Shown here in pieces: positions 54,701 through 63,123 of a stretch of 64,000 nucleotides of DNA. Positions within the stretch are counted from its first letter, which is position 1, and every line of letters starts with the position of its first letter. The stretch is from Anaeromyxobacter diazotrophicus (GTDB lineage: Bacteria; Myxococcota; Myxococcia; Myxococcales; Anaeromyxobacteraceae): positions 124,001 to 188,000 of the forward strand of contig NZ_BJTG01000004.1 in the NCBI RefSeq assembly GCF_013340205.1. The letters run 5' to 3'. The position numbers were made by a program, and so were the translations under genes. Under the pieces are notes generated by a model, which made no database searches, was not told the origin of the DNA, and saw nothing but the letters and a program-made list of their open reading frames with translations.

Positions 54701-54791
54701 AGAGCTCGCTCGGGCCGAGCGCGGTGAAGTCGACCGACTGCCGGCGCGCGTACGGCCCGAACGCCTGCAGCTCCAGCGACAGCGGCCTCAC
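51768..54791 (-). CDS. sbcC: Nuclease ATPase subunit SbcC
   Basis: 1007 residues. Walker A GPTGAGKT at 35-42; the ABC signature ALSGGESFLASLAL and Walker B LDALFVDEGFGSLD are near the C-terminus. Between them are two long coiled coils rich in Ala, Glu and Arg, with a zinc hook CPVC at 502-505, exactly in the middle. It is the SMC-like ATPase of the SbcCD (Rad50-Mre11) complex, which processes hairpins and double-strand ends. It overlaps sbcD by 4 bp. Confidence 0.95.
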   Translation of the reverse strand: MRPLSLELQAFGPYARRQSVDFTALGPSELFLIHGPTGAGKTTLFDAMTFALYGVVPGTRPESRLRADRAAEGAAPRVTFRFSLGDAVYRVERTAAWNRPKKRGDGTTAEPGSAALFREGEPAPLATRTTAVSEKVEALLGMGPEQFQRVVLLPQGDFKKLLVADAREREALLQRLFGTERYADVERLLAERKNDLLRRAKELRQRQDEVLGGESAAALAERRAAVEARLAAARAEAGALDGARAEAEAGLAAAAALAGRFDELARAHLAVERAAGAAAELAADRERLARAERAERVRERLAAAAQAEAARAERAAGEEEAVRAEALAAADAAQAQEALDRAQAGAARLPELAGRAQALARALPELERLDRAEEDLRALASESTRAAAALATAREAHEAAAREAEALGARAAALRPAAQDEGRRAEAAAALEAAARAAQERDGLEADARRLEQELAGLERQAAHAAEAAARARAEADGLNAAREAGLAAWLAANKLQPAQPCPVCGSVEHPAPARAAAKVPDKKEVDAARAGAEKLAEGASARERQRSSAAALLEEARSRAARAREAEPRPLAQLQAEAAAAGQALAAARAASKELARAERALDEARAREAEALSASRAAGESAAAAAQRSGAAAAARDELRRQLAATGAGPDARERLARVQAELRALEQALASAAAAHAGAGAARAAAAARRAACRDERERAAERAGAAQAEAAAACQAAEFASTAGCEAALLPEERRRELARAIEDRTVSARTAAERAAALGEELAASSPPDLAAARAARDAAATTAAAARDAAVTLDGELQAIGKQERRLGDLGTQLAALEREAEVLGRVAEVANGKNGLNMSLQRFVLAARLEEVAEAASRRLLAMSRGRFRLRHDAAVGHKGQASGLGLVVEDAWTGVTDRPVGALSGGESFLASLALALGLSDVVLRRSGGLRLDALFVDEGFGSLDEETLDHAVRALEDLREHGRLVGVISHVPELRRRIPARIEVRRGEEGSTAVVHAA

Positions 54792-55945
54792 GCCGCGCGC
54801 TCCTGGCGGTCGATCTCGGCCAGCGCGGCCGTGAACACCTGGCGGTGCTCGGGGCCGGGCAGGGCGCCCGTGACGGTGGAGAAGAAGCTCTCGAAGAGCT
54901 TCAGCTCGTCGCGGCCCGCGCCCGCCACCTGCTGCCCGAACGCGCCCTGGCCCGGTGCCGCGGCCAGCTCCAGGCGCACCACGTTGAGCACGTGGGCGAA
55001 GCGCGCCTGGAGCTTGCGCTTCGCGTCGAGCACGTACCCCTCGTCCTCGAGCGTCACCTCCACCAGATCGCGCTCGTGCCGCGCGAGCTCGGGGCGGCGC
55101 AGGAGGTCCGCCAGCTTCCCGCGCAACCGGACCACCTGGCGCTTCGCCCCCAGGGCGACCGTGCGCGCCGTGGCGCGCCCGCGCTCGACCTCCACCAGGG
55201 CTACGCTCTTGTCCTGGTCCGCCTCGCTGAAGGAGTACCTGAGGAGGGAGCCGGCATACCGGAGGCCGGGCGCGATCTCCTGCGGCGCGTGCAGGTGCCC
55301 GAGCGCGACGTAGTCGAAGCCGGCCAGGGTCTCCGCCGGGACGGAGCCCGCCGTGCCCACGACCACCGGCCGCTCGCTGTCGGGCGTCTGCTGGGCGCCC
55401 TGGACGAAGGCGTGGGCCACCAGGACGGCGGGCAGCCCGCGGCGCGCGGCGTCCGCGCGCGCCCCCGCCACGGCGCGCGCGGTGGCGGCGGCGTGCCCGC
55501 GGATCGCCTCGTCGCCCTCGAGCCCGCGCACGACGTCCGGATCGACGAAGGGGAGGGCGTAGACGAGCCCCCGGCCCGGGAGCTCGATCGGCTCGGCGGC
55601 GCGCTGGAGCTGGCCGCGCAGGTGGACGCCGCGGGCGGCGAGCAACCGGGCGCCGAAGGAGAGCCGCTCCGCCGAGTCGTGGTTCCCGGCGATGGCGACG
55701 ACGGGGATGGCGAGGTCCGCCAGGCGGGTCAGCACGTCGTCGAGCAGCGCGACCGCCTCCGGCGGCGGGACGGCGCGGTCGTAGACGTCGCCCGCCACCA
55801 CCAGCGCGTCCGGGCGCTCGTCGCGAGCCAGCGCCACGAGCTGGTCGAGCGCGAACGCCTGGTCCTCGAGCAGCGACTCCTCGTGGAGGGCGCGCCCGAG
55901 GTGCCAGTCGGAGGTGTGGAGGAGGCGGAGGGCCACGGCGACCAT
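54788..55945 (-). CDS. sbcD: Nuclease subunit SbcD
   Basis: 385 residues from the ATG at 55945; longer in-frame starts (55966, 56089) run into the ABC transporter gene and lack homology. Calcineurin-type phosphoesterase motifs are TSDWHLGR (D13, H15), AGDVYDR (D53), GNHDS (N88, H89) and GHLH. It is the Mn-dependent nuclease of SbcCD. The first gene of the pair; sbcC follows with a 4-bp overlap. Confidence 0.93.
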   Translation of the reverse strand: MVAVALRLLHTSDWHLGRALHEESLLEDQAFALDQLVALARDERPDALVVAGDVYDRAVPPPEAVALLDDVLTRLADLAIPVVAIAGNHDSAERLSFGARLLAARGVHLRGQLQRAAEPIELPGRGLVYALPFVDPDVVRGLEGDEAIRGHAAATARAVAGARADAARRGLPAVLVAHAFVQGAQQTPDSERPVVVGTAGSVPAETLAGFDYVALGHLHAPQEIAPGLRYAGSLLRYSFSEADQDKSVALVEVERGRATARTVALGAKRQVVRLRGKLADLLRRPELARHERDLVEVTLEDEGYVLDAKRKLQARFAHVLNVVRLELAAAPGQGAFGQQVAGAGRDELKLFESFFSTVTGALPGPEHRQVFTAALAEIDRQERAA

Positions 55946-55994
55946 GGTACTCGGGGGAGCCGACATCGCCCGGCCGCCGGCCCCGGAGCGCGCC

Positions 55995-56732
55995 TCAGGG
56001 CCCGAGGGCCTGGAGGACGCTCCGCGCGAAGGGGAGGTCGGGCCGGGCGCGCAGCGCCTCGAGCGGCCCGAGGTGGACGATCCGGCCACGGTCGAGGACG
56101 GCGGTGCGCGGGCCGAGCGCCTGCGCCTCGCGGGGATCGTGCGTCACGTAGAGCGCCGTCGCGCCCCGCTCGTGGAGGAGCTCGCGGAAGAGCGCGAGCA
56201 GCTCCTGCTTCAGGCCGACGTCGAGGTTCGAGAGCGGCTCGTCGAGGAGCACGGCGCGCGGTGCGAGGACCAGCGCCCGGGCGATGGCCACGCGCTGCCG
56301 CTCGCCGCCCGAGAGCTCCCCCGGGTGGCGGCGCGCCTTCCCGGCCAGGCCGACACGGGAGAGGATGGCGGCCACGCGCTCCTCCCGCTCCGCGCGCGCG
56401 ACCTTCCTCCCCTCCAGGCCGAAGCTCAGGTTCCCGTGGACGGTGAGGTGGGGCCAGAGCGCGAGGTCCTGGAACACCATCGCGAGCCCCCGCTCCTCGG
56501 GGGCGAGGACGAGCCGGCCGGCCTCGGAGGCGAGCGCGTCCCCGATGCGCACGGCGCCGCGCGCCGGCGCGAGGAGCCCGGCGACGACGCGGAGGAGCGT
56601 CGTCTTGCCCGACCCCGAGCTCCCCAGCACCGGGAGCGTCTCGCCGGGCGCGACCCGCAGCGAGACCTCGGCGAGCACCTCCTGGCCGCCGCGGAGCGCG
56701 GTGACGCGGTCGAGCTGGAGCGCGGCGCTCAC
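55995..56732 (-). CDS. ABC transporter ATPase, iron(III)/FbpC-type
   Basis: 245 residues from a GTG at 56732 that overlaps the permease stop. Walker A GSSGSGKT at 37-44, Q-loop Q88, signature LSGGE at 140-144, Walker B D164-E165 (LLDEPLSNLD) and switch H198 (VTHD) are intact. There is no TOBE domain after residue ~205, which is short compared with many FbpC proteins. It powers the importer encoded just upstream. Confidence 0.9.
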   Translation of the reverse strand: MSAALQLDRVTALRGGQEVLAEVSLRVAPGETLPVLGSSGSGKTTLLRVVAGLLAPARGAVRIGDALASEAGRLVLAPEERGLAMVFQDLALWPHLTVHGNLSFGLEGRKVARAEREERVAAILSRVGLAGKARRHPGELSGGERQRVAIARALVLAPRAVLLDEPLSNLDVGLKQELLALFRELLHERGATALYVTHDPREAQALGPRTAVLDRGRIVHLGPLEALRARPDLPFARSVLQALGP

Positions 56733-58315
56733 CGCCCCCTCCGGAGGAGCAGCGCGGCGCCGAGCGCGAGCACGGCCGCGGTCATCGCCACCTGGGCGCA
56801 GCTGAGCGCCGCGACGACCGCCCCCGGCCCGTTGGCCTCGAGCGTGAAGATCCGGACCGTGAGCGGCTCCTGGCCCGCCGGGTAGAGGAGGACCGCCGTC
56901 TCGAGGTCCCGCAGGCAGAAGACGACCGCGAGGAGCCAGGCCGCCGCGAGCCCGCGCGCGTGGAGCGGCACGAGGATGCGGCCGAGGCGGCGCAGGAACC
57001 GCGCGCCCGCGATCGCGGCCGCCTCCTCGTGGTGCGCCGAACCCTGCGCGAACGACACCGCCGCGGTCCGGAGCGCCACCGCCGCGTGGCGCGCGGCGAG
57101 CGCCAGGCCGACCATCGCGCTCGACCCGTAGACGGGCTGGAGCGACGGCCGGTTCCAGGCGGCGACGAGGCCCACGCCGAGCACCGCGGCCGGGGTCACG
57201 AAGGCGAGGACGGCGAGGGCGTCGAGCGCGGCGCCCCCTCGCCGGCGGCGTGCGGCGGCGTGGCCGATCACGATCGCGAGGGCGAGGACGACGGTGCCGG
57301 CGCCGAGCGCGTCGAGGAGGCTGTACCAGGCGCTCGCGCCGATCCACCGCGGCAGCTCCGCGAAGCCGCCGCCGCGGGCGGCGCGGAGCGCGAGCGCCGC
57401 CAGCGGGAGGAGCGGCAGGAGCGAGGCCCCCGCGGCGAAGAGCGCCGCGGGGAGGCGCCAGCGGCCGAGGCGCAGGTCGGGCACCTCCCGGCTGCGGAGC
57501 CCGAGCACCGCGAAGGAGCGGCGGCCGGCGGCGCGGCGCTCGAAGGCGAGCAGCCCGGCCGCGACCGCGAAGAGCGGCGCCGCCAGGGCGAAGGCCTCGC
57601 CCGGCGCGAAGTCGACGCCGCCGAGCCGGGAGAACACGAGCGCCGGGTACACGGCCACGCGGAGGAACATCGGGACGCCCAGCTCGGAGAAGGCGAGCGA
57701 GAACACGATCAGCGCCGCGAGCGCGATGGCCGGGCGGATGAGGGGGAGGAGGATCCGCGCCGCGGCGCGCCCCGGCCCCGCGACCAGGAGCGCCGCCTCC
57801 TCCAGCGAGGGATCGACGGCGCGCAAGGCGACCGCGACGAGGGAGGTGACGACGGGCGTGAGCGCGAGCGCGAGGACGAGGACCGCGCCCGGCGCGGAGA
57901 AGAGGAGCCGCCCGCCGGGCCCGCTGGCGGCGATCCCGCCGCGGCCGAGCAGGTGGAACCAGCCGAGGGCGAGCAGGAACGGCGGGAGGAACAGCGGGAA
58001 CGCGTGCAGCCCGAGCGCCAGCCGCCGGAGCGGGAGGTCTGCGCGGCCGAGCAGGACGCCCAGCGGGAGCCCGATCCCGAGGGCGAGGAGCGTGACGGCG
58101 GACGCGAGGCCGAGGGACGACAGGAGGAGGAGCCACGTCCGGGGCGCCGAGAGCGCCCGCGCGGCGTGCCGGAGCGCCTCGGCGCTCGCGAGCTGGCCGG
58201 AGAGGGCCACGAGGGGCGAGAGCGCGAGCGCGGCGAGCGCGAGGCCCGCCGCGGCCAGGAGCAGGGGCTCCTCGCGCCGCCGCAGCGCTAGAGCCCAGCC
58301 CATTCGCGGAGCCAT
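56729..58315 (-). CDS. ABC transporter permease, iron(III)/FbpB-type
   Basis: 528 residues from the ATG at 58315, which has GGAGCGG upstream; 58303 is an alternative. It consists of two tandem inner-membrane permease halves with about 12 helices. Each half has an EAA-type loop: EEAALLVAGPGRAAARILLP and EEAAAIAGARFLRRLGRILV. Fusion of both halves is normal for iron(III)-type systems. Its start overlaps the binding-protein gene by about 28 bp. Confidence 0.9.
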   Translation of the reverse strand: MAPRMGWALALRRREEPLLLAAAGLALAALALSPLVALSGQLASAEALRHAARALSAPRTWLLLLSSLGLASAVTLLALGIGLPLGVLLGRADLPLRRLALGLHAFPLFLPPFLLALGWFHLLGRGGIAASGPGGRLLFSAPGAVLVLALALTPVVTSLVAVALRAVDPSLEEAALLVAGPGRAAARILLPLIRPAIALAALIVFSLAFSELGVPMFLRVAVYPALVFSRLGGVDFAPGEAFALAAPLFAVAAGLLAFERRAAGRRSFAVLGLRSREVPDLRLGRWRLPAALFAAGASLLPLLPLAALALRAARGGGFAELPRWIGASAWYSLLDALGAGTVVLALAIVIGHAAARRRRGGAALDALAVLAFVTPAAVLGVGLVAAWNRPSLQPVYGSSAMVGLALAARHAAVALRTAAVSFAQGSAHHEEAAAIAGARFLRRLGRILVPLHARGLAAAWLLAVVFCLRDLETAVLLYPAGQEPLTVRIFTLEANGPGAVVAALSCAQVAMTAAVLALGAALLLRRGR

Positions 58316-59295
58316 GGCTGGAGCCGCTCCATCGTGTCGGCGAGGCGGGCGTAGTCGACCCGCATCGCCCGGACGTCCTCCGCCCGCCGGCCGCCGGGCG
58401 CCGGCGACACGCCCGCGCGGAGCGGGAGGTGCGCGGCGAGGTCGACCAGCTTCTGCTCGGCCGCCGTGGACAGGAGGAAGTCGACGAGGCGCCGCGCCGG
58501 CTCGGGGTGCGGTCCCGCGAGCATCGCCACCGCCGTCGGCATCAGCAGCGTGCCCATCCCGTCCTGGTCGGGGTAGACGACGTCGACGGGCGCGCCCTCG
58601 CGGAGCGCCTCCGCGGCGTCGTCCGTGTCGGCCAGCCCGAAGGCCACCTCGCCCGAGGCGACGAGCCGCTTCACCTCGCCGTTCGAGCTCGCGATCCGGC
58701 AGCCGTTCGCCCGGAGCTGGCCGAGGAAGGCCTTCAGCGCCTCGTCGCCCCAGACGTCCGCCAGCGCGGCCACGTGCATGGTGGTCGTGCCGAAGAGCGG
58801 GTTGGCGAGCGCGGTCTGGCCCTTCCACCTCGGGTCGGCGAGATCGCGCACCGAGCGCGGCCGCGCGTCCGGCTTCACGCGGTCCCGGTTCACGAGCAGC
58901 AGGCGCGCCCGCGCCGCGCCACCCGTCCAGCTGCCGTCGGCGGCCTTGAACGCGGGCGGGACGCCGGCCGCGCTCGGGGACGCGTACGGGCGCACGAGGC
59001 CGCGCTTCGCGAGCAGGAGCGGGCGGACGGGATCGCCCGACCAGAACACGTCGGCCTGCGGGCTCCCGGCCTCGGCGACGATCCGGTTGAGCACGCCCGT
59101 GCTCTTCGTCTCCTCGGTGTCGAAGACCGCGCGGACCTTCACCCCCTCCTGCCGCTCGAAGTCGCGCAGGATGGGCTCGGTGAAGACCTGGTCGATGGAG
59201 AGGTAGACGACCACCTCGCGCCCGCGGCTCCGGCAGCCCAGGGCGGGGCCGAGGGCGAGGGCGAGGAGGAGGAAGGTCGGCCGCAGTCGGCTCAT
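58288..59295 (-). CDS. Periplasmic substrate-binding lipoprotein, iron(III)-type ABC
   Basis: 335 residues. The signal peptide ends at A-L-G-C21, so it is probably a lipoprotein. The fold is that of the extracellular solute-binding family 1/FutA-FbpA group (VVVYLSIDQVFTEPIL, SPQADVFWSGDP, DQDGMGTLLMPTAVAML). Iron(III) is the usual ligand, but phosphonate or other anions are possible. Its ATG overlaps the stop of the upstream barrel pseudogene (ATGA), showing the ancestral operon. Context with chrBA makes a metal or oxyanion ligand likely. Confidence 0.85.
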   Translation of the reverse strand: MSRLRPTFLLLALALGPALGCRSRGREVVVYLSIDQVFTEPILRDFERQEGVKVRAVFDTEETKSTGVLNRIVAEAGSPQADVFWSGDPVRPLLLAKRGLVRPYASPSAAGVPPAFKAADGSWTGGAARARLLLVNRDRVKPDARPRSVRDLADPRWKGQTALANPLFGTTTMHVAALADVWGDEALKAFLGQLRANGCRIASSNGEVKRLVASGEVAFGLADTDDAAEALREGAPVDVVYPDQDGMGTLLMPTAVAMLAGPHPEPARRLVDFLLSTAAEQKLVDLAAHLPLRAGVSPAPGGRRAEDVRAMRVDYARLADTMERLQPWLREWAGL

Positions 59296-59949
59296 CTCGG
59301 GAACCCCAGGCTCCAGGCCCACGTGAGCCCGGCGCGGAGCTCGGTCGTGCTCACGCCGCCGGCGCGCGCGAGGCGCAGGGCGGCGTCGAGGGAGAGCCCC
59401 TCGGAGGCGCGCCAGATCGCGCCGGCGAGGCCGGAGACCGTAGTCGGCAGGGCGCGCTCGCGCTCCACGAACGCCTCCGCGACCGGCCGGACCGGCCAGG
59501 CGTCGTGCCCCTCGAGGATGACCCCGCCGAACACGCCCGGTCATGGGCGCGGGTCCAGGCGGCGGCCCCGTTCACGTGCACGGTCAGGTCGCGCCAACGC
59601 TGGGAGACGATGAGCGCCCACTCGGCGCCGACGCCGCTGTCGCCGCGGAGGGTCGGGAGCAGGATCCCGAGCTCCGTCGCCACGCTCGGGCCGGCCTTTT
59701 CCTGGAGACTCCCTTCGCGCAGGACGCGCTTCAGGGACAAGGCCGTGTCCTCGACCCGCAGCCTCGGCTCGTGGAGGGCGCTCCCGAGCCCCACGAAGTG
59801 CCGCCCCTCGAGCACGGCCTCCCACCGGTCGGCGAAGCCCCAGTTGAGGACGAGGCTCGGCGCGACCAGCGTCCGGTCGGAGCCCTCCACGAGGTATCCG
59901 AGCGGCCCCAGCTCGATCTCGAGCGCTCCTGTTCCTCCGGCCGGCTCAT
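59292..59949 (-). pseudogene. Outer-membrane barrel gene, frameshifted and without signal sequence
   Basis: Two reading frames together give one barrel-like protein. Frame one contains GPLGYLVEGSDRTLVAPS and DRWEAVLEGRHFVGLGSAL, ending about 59540 at AWTRAHDR; frame two resumes with VFGGVILEGHDAWPVRP and ends in LRAGLTWAWSLGFPR. A single missing base near 59538 would restore continuity. The 5' end also lacks a signal peptide: the ATG at 59949 that overlaps chrA opens a third frame. The pattern resembles the MetA-like/transporter barrel family. It may be a decayed gene or a sequencing error at one point. Confidence 0.7.
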
Positions 59950-61184
59950 GAGAGCGGTCCGCCGAACCATCCCGGCGCGAACGCGCGCAGCAGCCCGAGG
60001 ACGCCGCCGGCCAGCACCACGACCACCACGTTGAGCCGCCACCTCCACCAGGTGAGCGCGGCGAAGGCCGCGAGCCCGAGCGCCACGGTGACCCAGTCGA
60101 TCCTCCCCGCGGGCCTGAACGCCACGTTCGCGAGCGGGATCGAGATCGAGAAGATGAGGCCCACCACGCCGGAGGTGACGCCCTTCAGGAACTCCTTCAG
60201 GCCTGGCCTGGAGGTGAACCAGTTCATGTGCCGGGCGGCTGGCAGCACGAACAGGAACGACGGCAGGAACAGCCACAGCGTCGCCGCGGTGGCGCCGAGC
60301 CACGGCGCGTGCACCCCCTGCCCGGCGAGGAAGCCGACGAAGATGCCGATGGAGATGAGCGGCCCCGGCGTCGTCTCGCCGAGCGCGAGCACGTCGATCA
60401 TCTGGCGGTCGCTGATCCAGCCGTAGGTCGCGACGGCGCCTTCCCGGAGGTAGGGCAGCACCGCGTAGGCGCCGCCGAAGGAGAACAGCCCCACCTTGAA
60501 GAAGAACCACGAGACGTCGAGCAGGCGGCTCGCCGTCGAGCCGGCGGCGTCGGCGCGCGCGGCGAGGAGGAGCGAGGCGGCGGCGGCGGCGGTGCGCGAA
60601 CCCGGCCCCAGGCGGTGCCAGGCGACGTAGCCGAGGCCGCACGCGAGGAGCACGAGGACGAAGGGCACGCGTCCGAAGTAGAAGGCGGCGAACGCCGCGG
60701 CCGCGAGCACGGCCGGGAAGACGCCCTTCAGCGCGGCGCGCGAGATGCGGACGAGCGCGGCGAGGAGCAGGGCGAGGCCGACCGGCCGGAAGCCCCACAG
60801 CACGCCCAGCACCTCCGGCGTCTTCCCGAAGTGGACGTAGATCCAGGCGAGCGCGGTGAGCGTGAGGTAGCCGGGCAGGATGAACAGCACGCCCGCGAGG
60901 AGGCCGCCCCGGTAGCCCCCTTTCTTGTAGCCGATGTAGATCGCCAGCTGCAGCGCCTCGGGGCCGGGCAGCAGGTGGCAGAAGTTCAGCGCGCGGACGA
61001 ACTCGTCCTCGTCGATCCACCGCTGGCGCTCGACCACCTGCAGGTGCATGAGGCCGATCTGGCCCACCGGCCCGCCGAAGGCGAGCCAGCCGAGCGCGAG
61101 GAAGTACCAGAAGATCTCGGAGATCGAGACCCGCTGGTCGGCCGCGGACGCGGCGGGGGGAGGCGCTGGGGTCGGCTCGGGCAT
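59946..61184 (-). CDS. chrA: Chromate transporter ChrA
   Basis: 412 residues from the ATG at 61184; a GTG at 61208 is possible but sits directly on its ribosome site. Two CHR domains are seen: FLALGWLAFGGPVGQIGLM in the first half and FKVGLFSFGGAYAVLPYL in the second, with about ten to twelve helices. LPGPEALQLAIYIG and ETTPGPLISIGIFVG are conserved family segments. It exports chromate in exchange for protons across the inner membrane, or may carry a similar oxyanion. It lies in one operon with chrB. Confidence 0.92.
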   Translation of the reverse strand: MPEPTPAPPPAASAADQRVSISEIFWYFLALGWLAFGGPVGQIGLMHLQVVERQRWIDEDEFVRALNFCHLLPGPEALQLAIYIGYKKGGYRGGLLAGVLFILPGYLTLTALAWIYVHFGKTPEVLGVLWGFRPVGLALLLAALVRISRAALKGVFPAVLAAAAFAAFYFGRVPFVLVLLACGLGYVAWHRLGPGSRTAAAAASLLLAARADAAGSTASRLLDVSWFFFKVGLFSFGGAYAVLPYLREGAVATYGWISDRQMIDVLALGETTPGPLISIGIFVGFLAGQGVHAPWLGATAATLWLFLPSFLFVLPAARHMNWFTSRPGLKEFLKGVTSGVVGLIFSISIPLANVAFRPAGRIDWVTVALGLAAFAALTWWRWRLNVVVVVLAGGVLGLLRAFAPGWFGGPLS

Positions 61185-61217
61185 CGGACACCGGCGCGGC
61201 GGGGGCACCCCTCCCGT

Positions 61218-61874
61218 TCACTCGAGCGGCGTCGCGGTCAGCGCGTCGAAGGAGGTGACCGAGTCGGCCTTGGTCCAGACGCCCACCTGGCCGGCCTCGC
61301 GGAAGGTGTCGTCCCGCGCCTCGAGGATCGGCTTCCCCTCCCAGTACACCCGGAGCCGGTCGCCGCGCGCCTCGACGGCGAGCGCGTGCCAGGTCCCCGT
61401 CGCGACCCGGCCGCGCCAGCCCTCGACCTCACGGCGGCGGCCGTTCACCACCTTGTAGAGGTTGACGTTGTCCTCGAGCGCGTTGGCGCGCACGACGTAG
61501 TAGTCGCCGGCGTCGCGGTACCGGAAGACGAGACCGCAGGCCTGGTCGATCTTCCCGCTCACCGGCTTGCACCGCACCTCGAGCCGGAGGTCCGCGAGCC
61601 TGGGCGCGTCCGCGATGGCCACCGGAAACCGGTAGTCCGTGCCGTCCGCGTCGAGCTGCGTGAGCACGTGGTCGCCGGCCGGGGCCGACGGGTCCCGGGT
61701 GACCACCCACTTCCCCTCGCGCCCCTCGCCAGTGCGGCCGAACGAGAAGCCAGCCGGCGCGGCGTCCAGGGCGTCGGTCTGGAAGTCCCAGGTCCTCGCG
61801 GCCGCCCCCTGCGCGCGGGCGATCGCCCAGGCGCCGAGCAGCGCCGCCAGACCGGTGATCGCGAGCCCTCGCAT
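61218..61874 (-). CDS. Secreted beta-sandwich protein (DUF1080-like)
   Basis: 218 residues with a signal peptide (1-22). The fold pattern (CGLVFRYRDAGDYYVVRANAL, YWEGKPILEARDD, GQVGVWTKADSVTSFD) matches the concanavalin-like 3-keto-disaccharide hydrolase/DUF1080 group. No catalytic residues can be named. It lies between chrB (27 bp) and chrA (33 bp to the chosen start), so it belongs to the chromate operon, where its role is unknown. Confidence 0.75.
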   Translation of the reverse strand: MRGLAITGLAALLGAWAIARAQGAAARTWDFQTDALDAAPAGFSFGRTGEGREGKWVVTRDPSAPAGDHVLTQLDADGTDYRFPVAIADAPRLADLRLEVRCKPVSGKIDQACGLVFRYRDAGDYYVVRANALEDNVNLYKVVNGRRREVEGWRGRVATGTWHALAVEARGDRLRVYWEGKPILEARDDTFREAGQVGVWTKADSVTSFDALTATPLE

Positions 61875-61901
61875 CCCGTGCTCCTCCCGCGCGGCGCGCG
61901 G

Positions 61902-62867
61902 TCAGTGCCTCGTCGCGCCGCCGTGGACGGCGTACAGGTCGTCGAACACCGCCGCGCCGCGCGCGAGCCGCGCCTCGTCCTCCGGGTGCGCGGCGGCGAT
62001 CCCCGCCACCAGCTGGCCGATGCCGGGCGCCTCCTCGCGGCCGTGCTTCGCGTCCTTCACGTCGATGTCGTGGACGATCTCCGCGATGGCTCGGAGCGCG
62101 GGATCGTCGAGCCCGAACCGCCGCACCAGCACCTCGAAGGTGCACAGCTCGCCCTCGTGGGTGAACTCCGCCCCCTCGAACATGTCGAAGCGCAGCTCGC
62201 CCGGCGCGGGCCGGTAGCCCTTCGCCGGCACGAACTTGAAGGTCGCCCGCGGGTCGATGAACCGGCGGATGAGCCAGGCGCTCGCCATCCGGTCCACCTT
62301 GATCCCCGCGCGCGTCACCCAGGTGCGGCCCTGGTGCTGGGCCCGATCCAGCGCCGGCTTCGCCGGCTCCACGCCCTCGACGGTCCTCATGCGCGCCTCC
62401 ATGCCGGACAGGAGGCCCTCGACGACCTCGCGCCCGGGTGCTCCGAAGAAGTCGATGGCGGCGAGCTCCACGGCGCGCTGGCGGAGCCGCGCCACCTGCC
62501 CGGCCAGCTCGCCCCCGCGGGCGCGGGGGAGGGCGTCGCGCCGGGGCAGCGCCGCGGCCACCGCGCGCGCCTGCCCGGCCAGCTCCCGGTAGTCGGCCTC
62601 GCGGGCCGCCTGGAAGAGCGCGGTGAGCTCCTCGTCGGTCAGGCCGTCGACGAAGCGGGCCTCGACCAGCGAGCCGTCCCCGCCGCCCTCCACGATCTCG
62701 CGCAGGATCCACTGCAGGTCCTCCTGCGTCTCGTCGTTGTGCGGCAGGGCGTAGACCGAGTTCTTGATGGCCACCGCGCCCACCCGCGCGAGGTGCCGGC
62801 CGACCTTCACCCGCAGGTAGGCGGGCACCGGTGGGATCTGGTGGATGAGCAGCATCCAGCGCGCCAC
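61902..62867 (-). CDS. chrB: Chromate resistance protein ChrB
   Basis: 321 residues from a GTG at 62867, chosen because MARWMLLIHQIPP aligns with the usual MxxWLLLIHQLPP start of the family; the ATG at 62855 is an alternative. It shows AYLRVKVGRHLARVGAVAIK, ALPHNDETQEDLQW, the Cys/His region GELCTFEVLVRRFG and the DIDVKD segment. ChrB is a chromate-responsive regulator or resistance factor in known operons. It is the first gene of the minus-strand block. Confidence 0.9.
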   Translation of the reverse strand: MARWMLLIHQIPPVPAYLRVKVGRHLARVGAVAIKNSVYALPHNDETQEDLQWILREIVEGGGDGSLVEARFVDGLTDEELTALFQAAREADYRELAGQARAVAAALPRRDALPRARGGELAGQVARLRQRAVELAAIDFFGAPGREVVEGLLSGMEARMRTVEGVEPAKPALDRAQHQGRTWVTRAGIKVDRMASAWLIRRFIDPRATFKFVPAKGYRPAPGELRFDMFEGAEFTHEGELCTFEVLVRRFGLDDPALRAIAEIVHDIDVKDAKHGREEAPGIGQLVAGIAAAHPEDEARLARGAAVFDDLYAVHGGATRH

Positions 62868-63123
62868 GGAGCGGGCAGGGGAGTCGGGGGATCGCCTCGT
62901 CGAAGGGCTCAACTGTATCGGAGATGTAGCAACCGCATCATGGCGCGGGAACCCCCGGCACGACGCACGGGGGGCCGGCCGCCAGCGCGCCCGGCCGCTT
63001 CCCCGCTCGCCGGGCGCACGGGCAGCGGCGCCCCTCGCTGGTGGTGCGCCCAACTGAGGATGGCTCCCGCGCCGCGCGGGCGCGAAGAGGCGGAGCGCAC
63101 CCTCACTCGCAGCGGAGGTCCCC

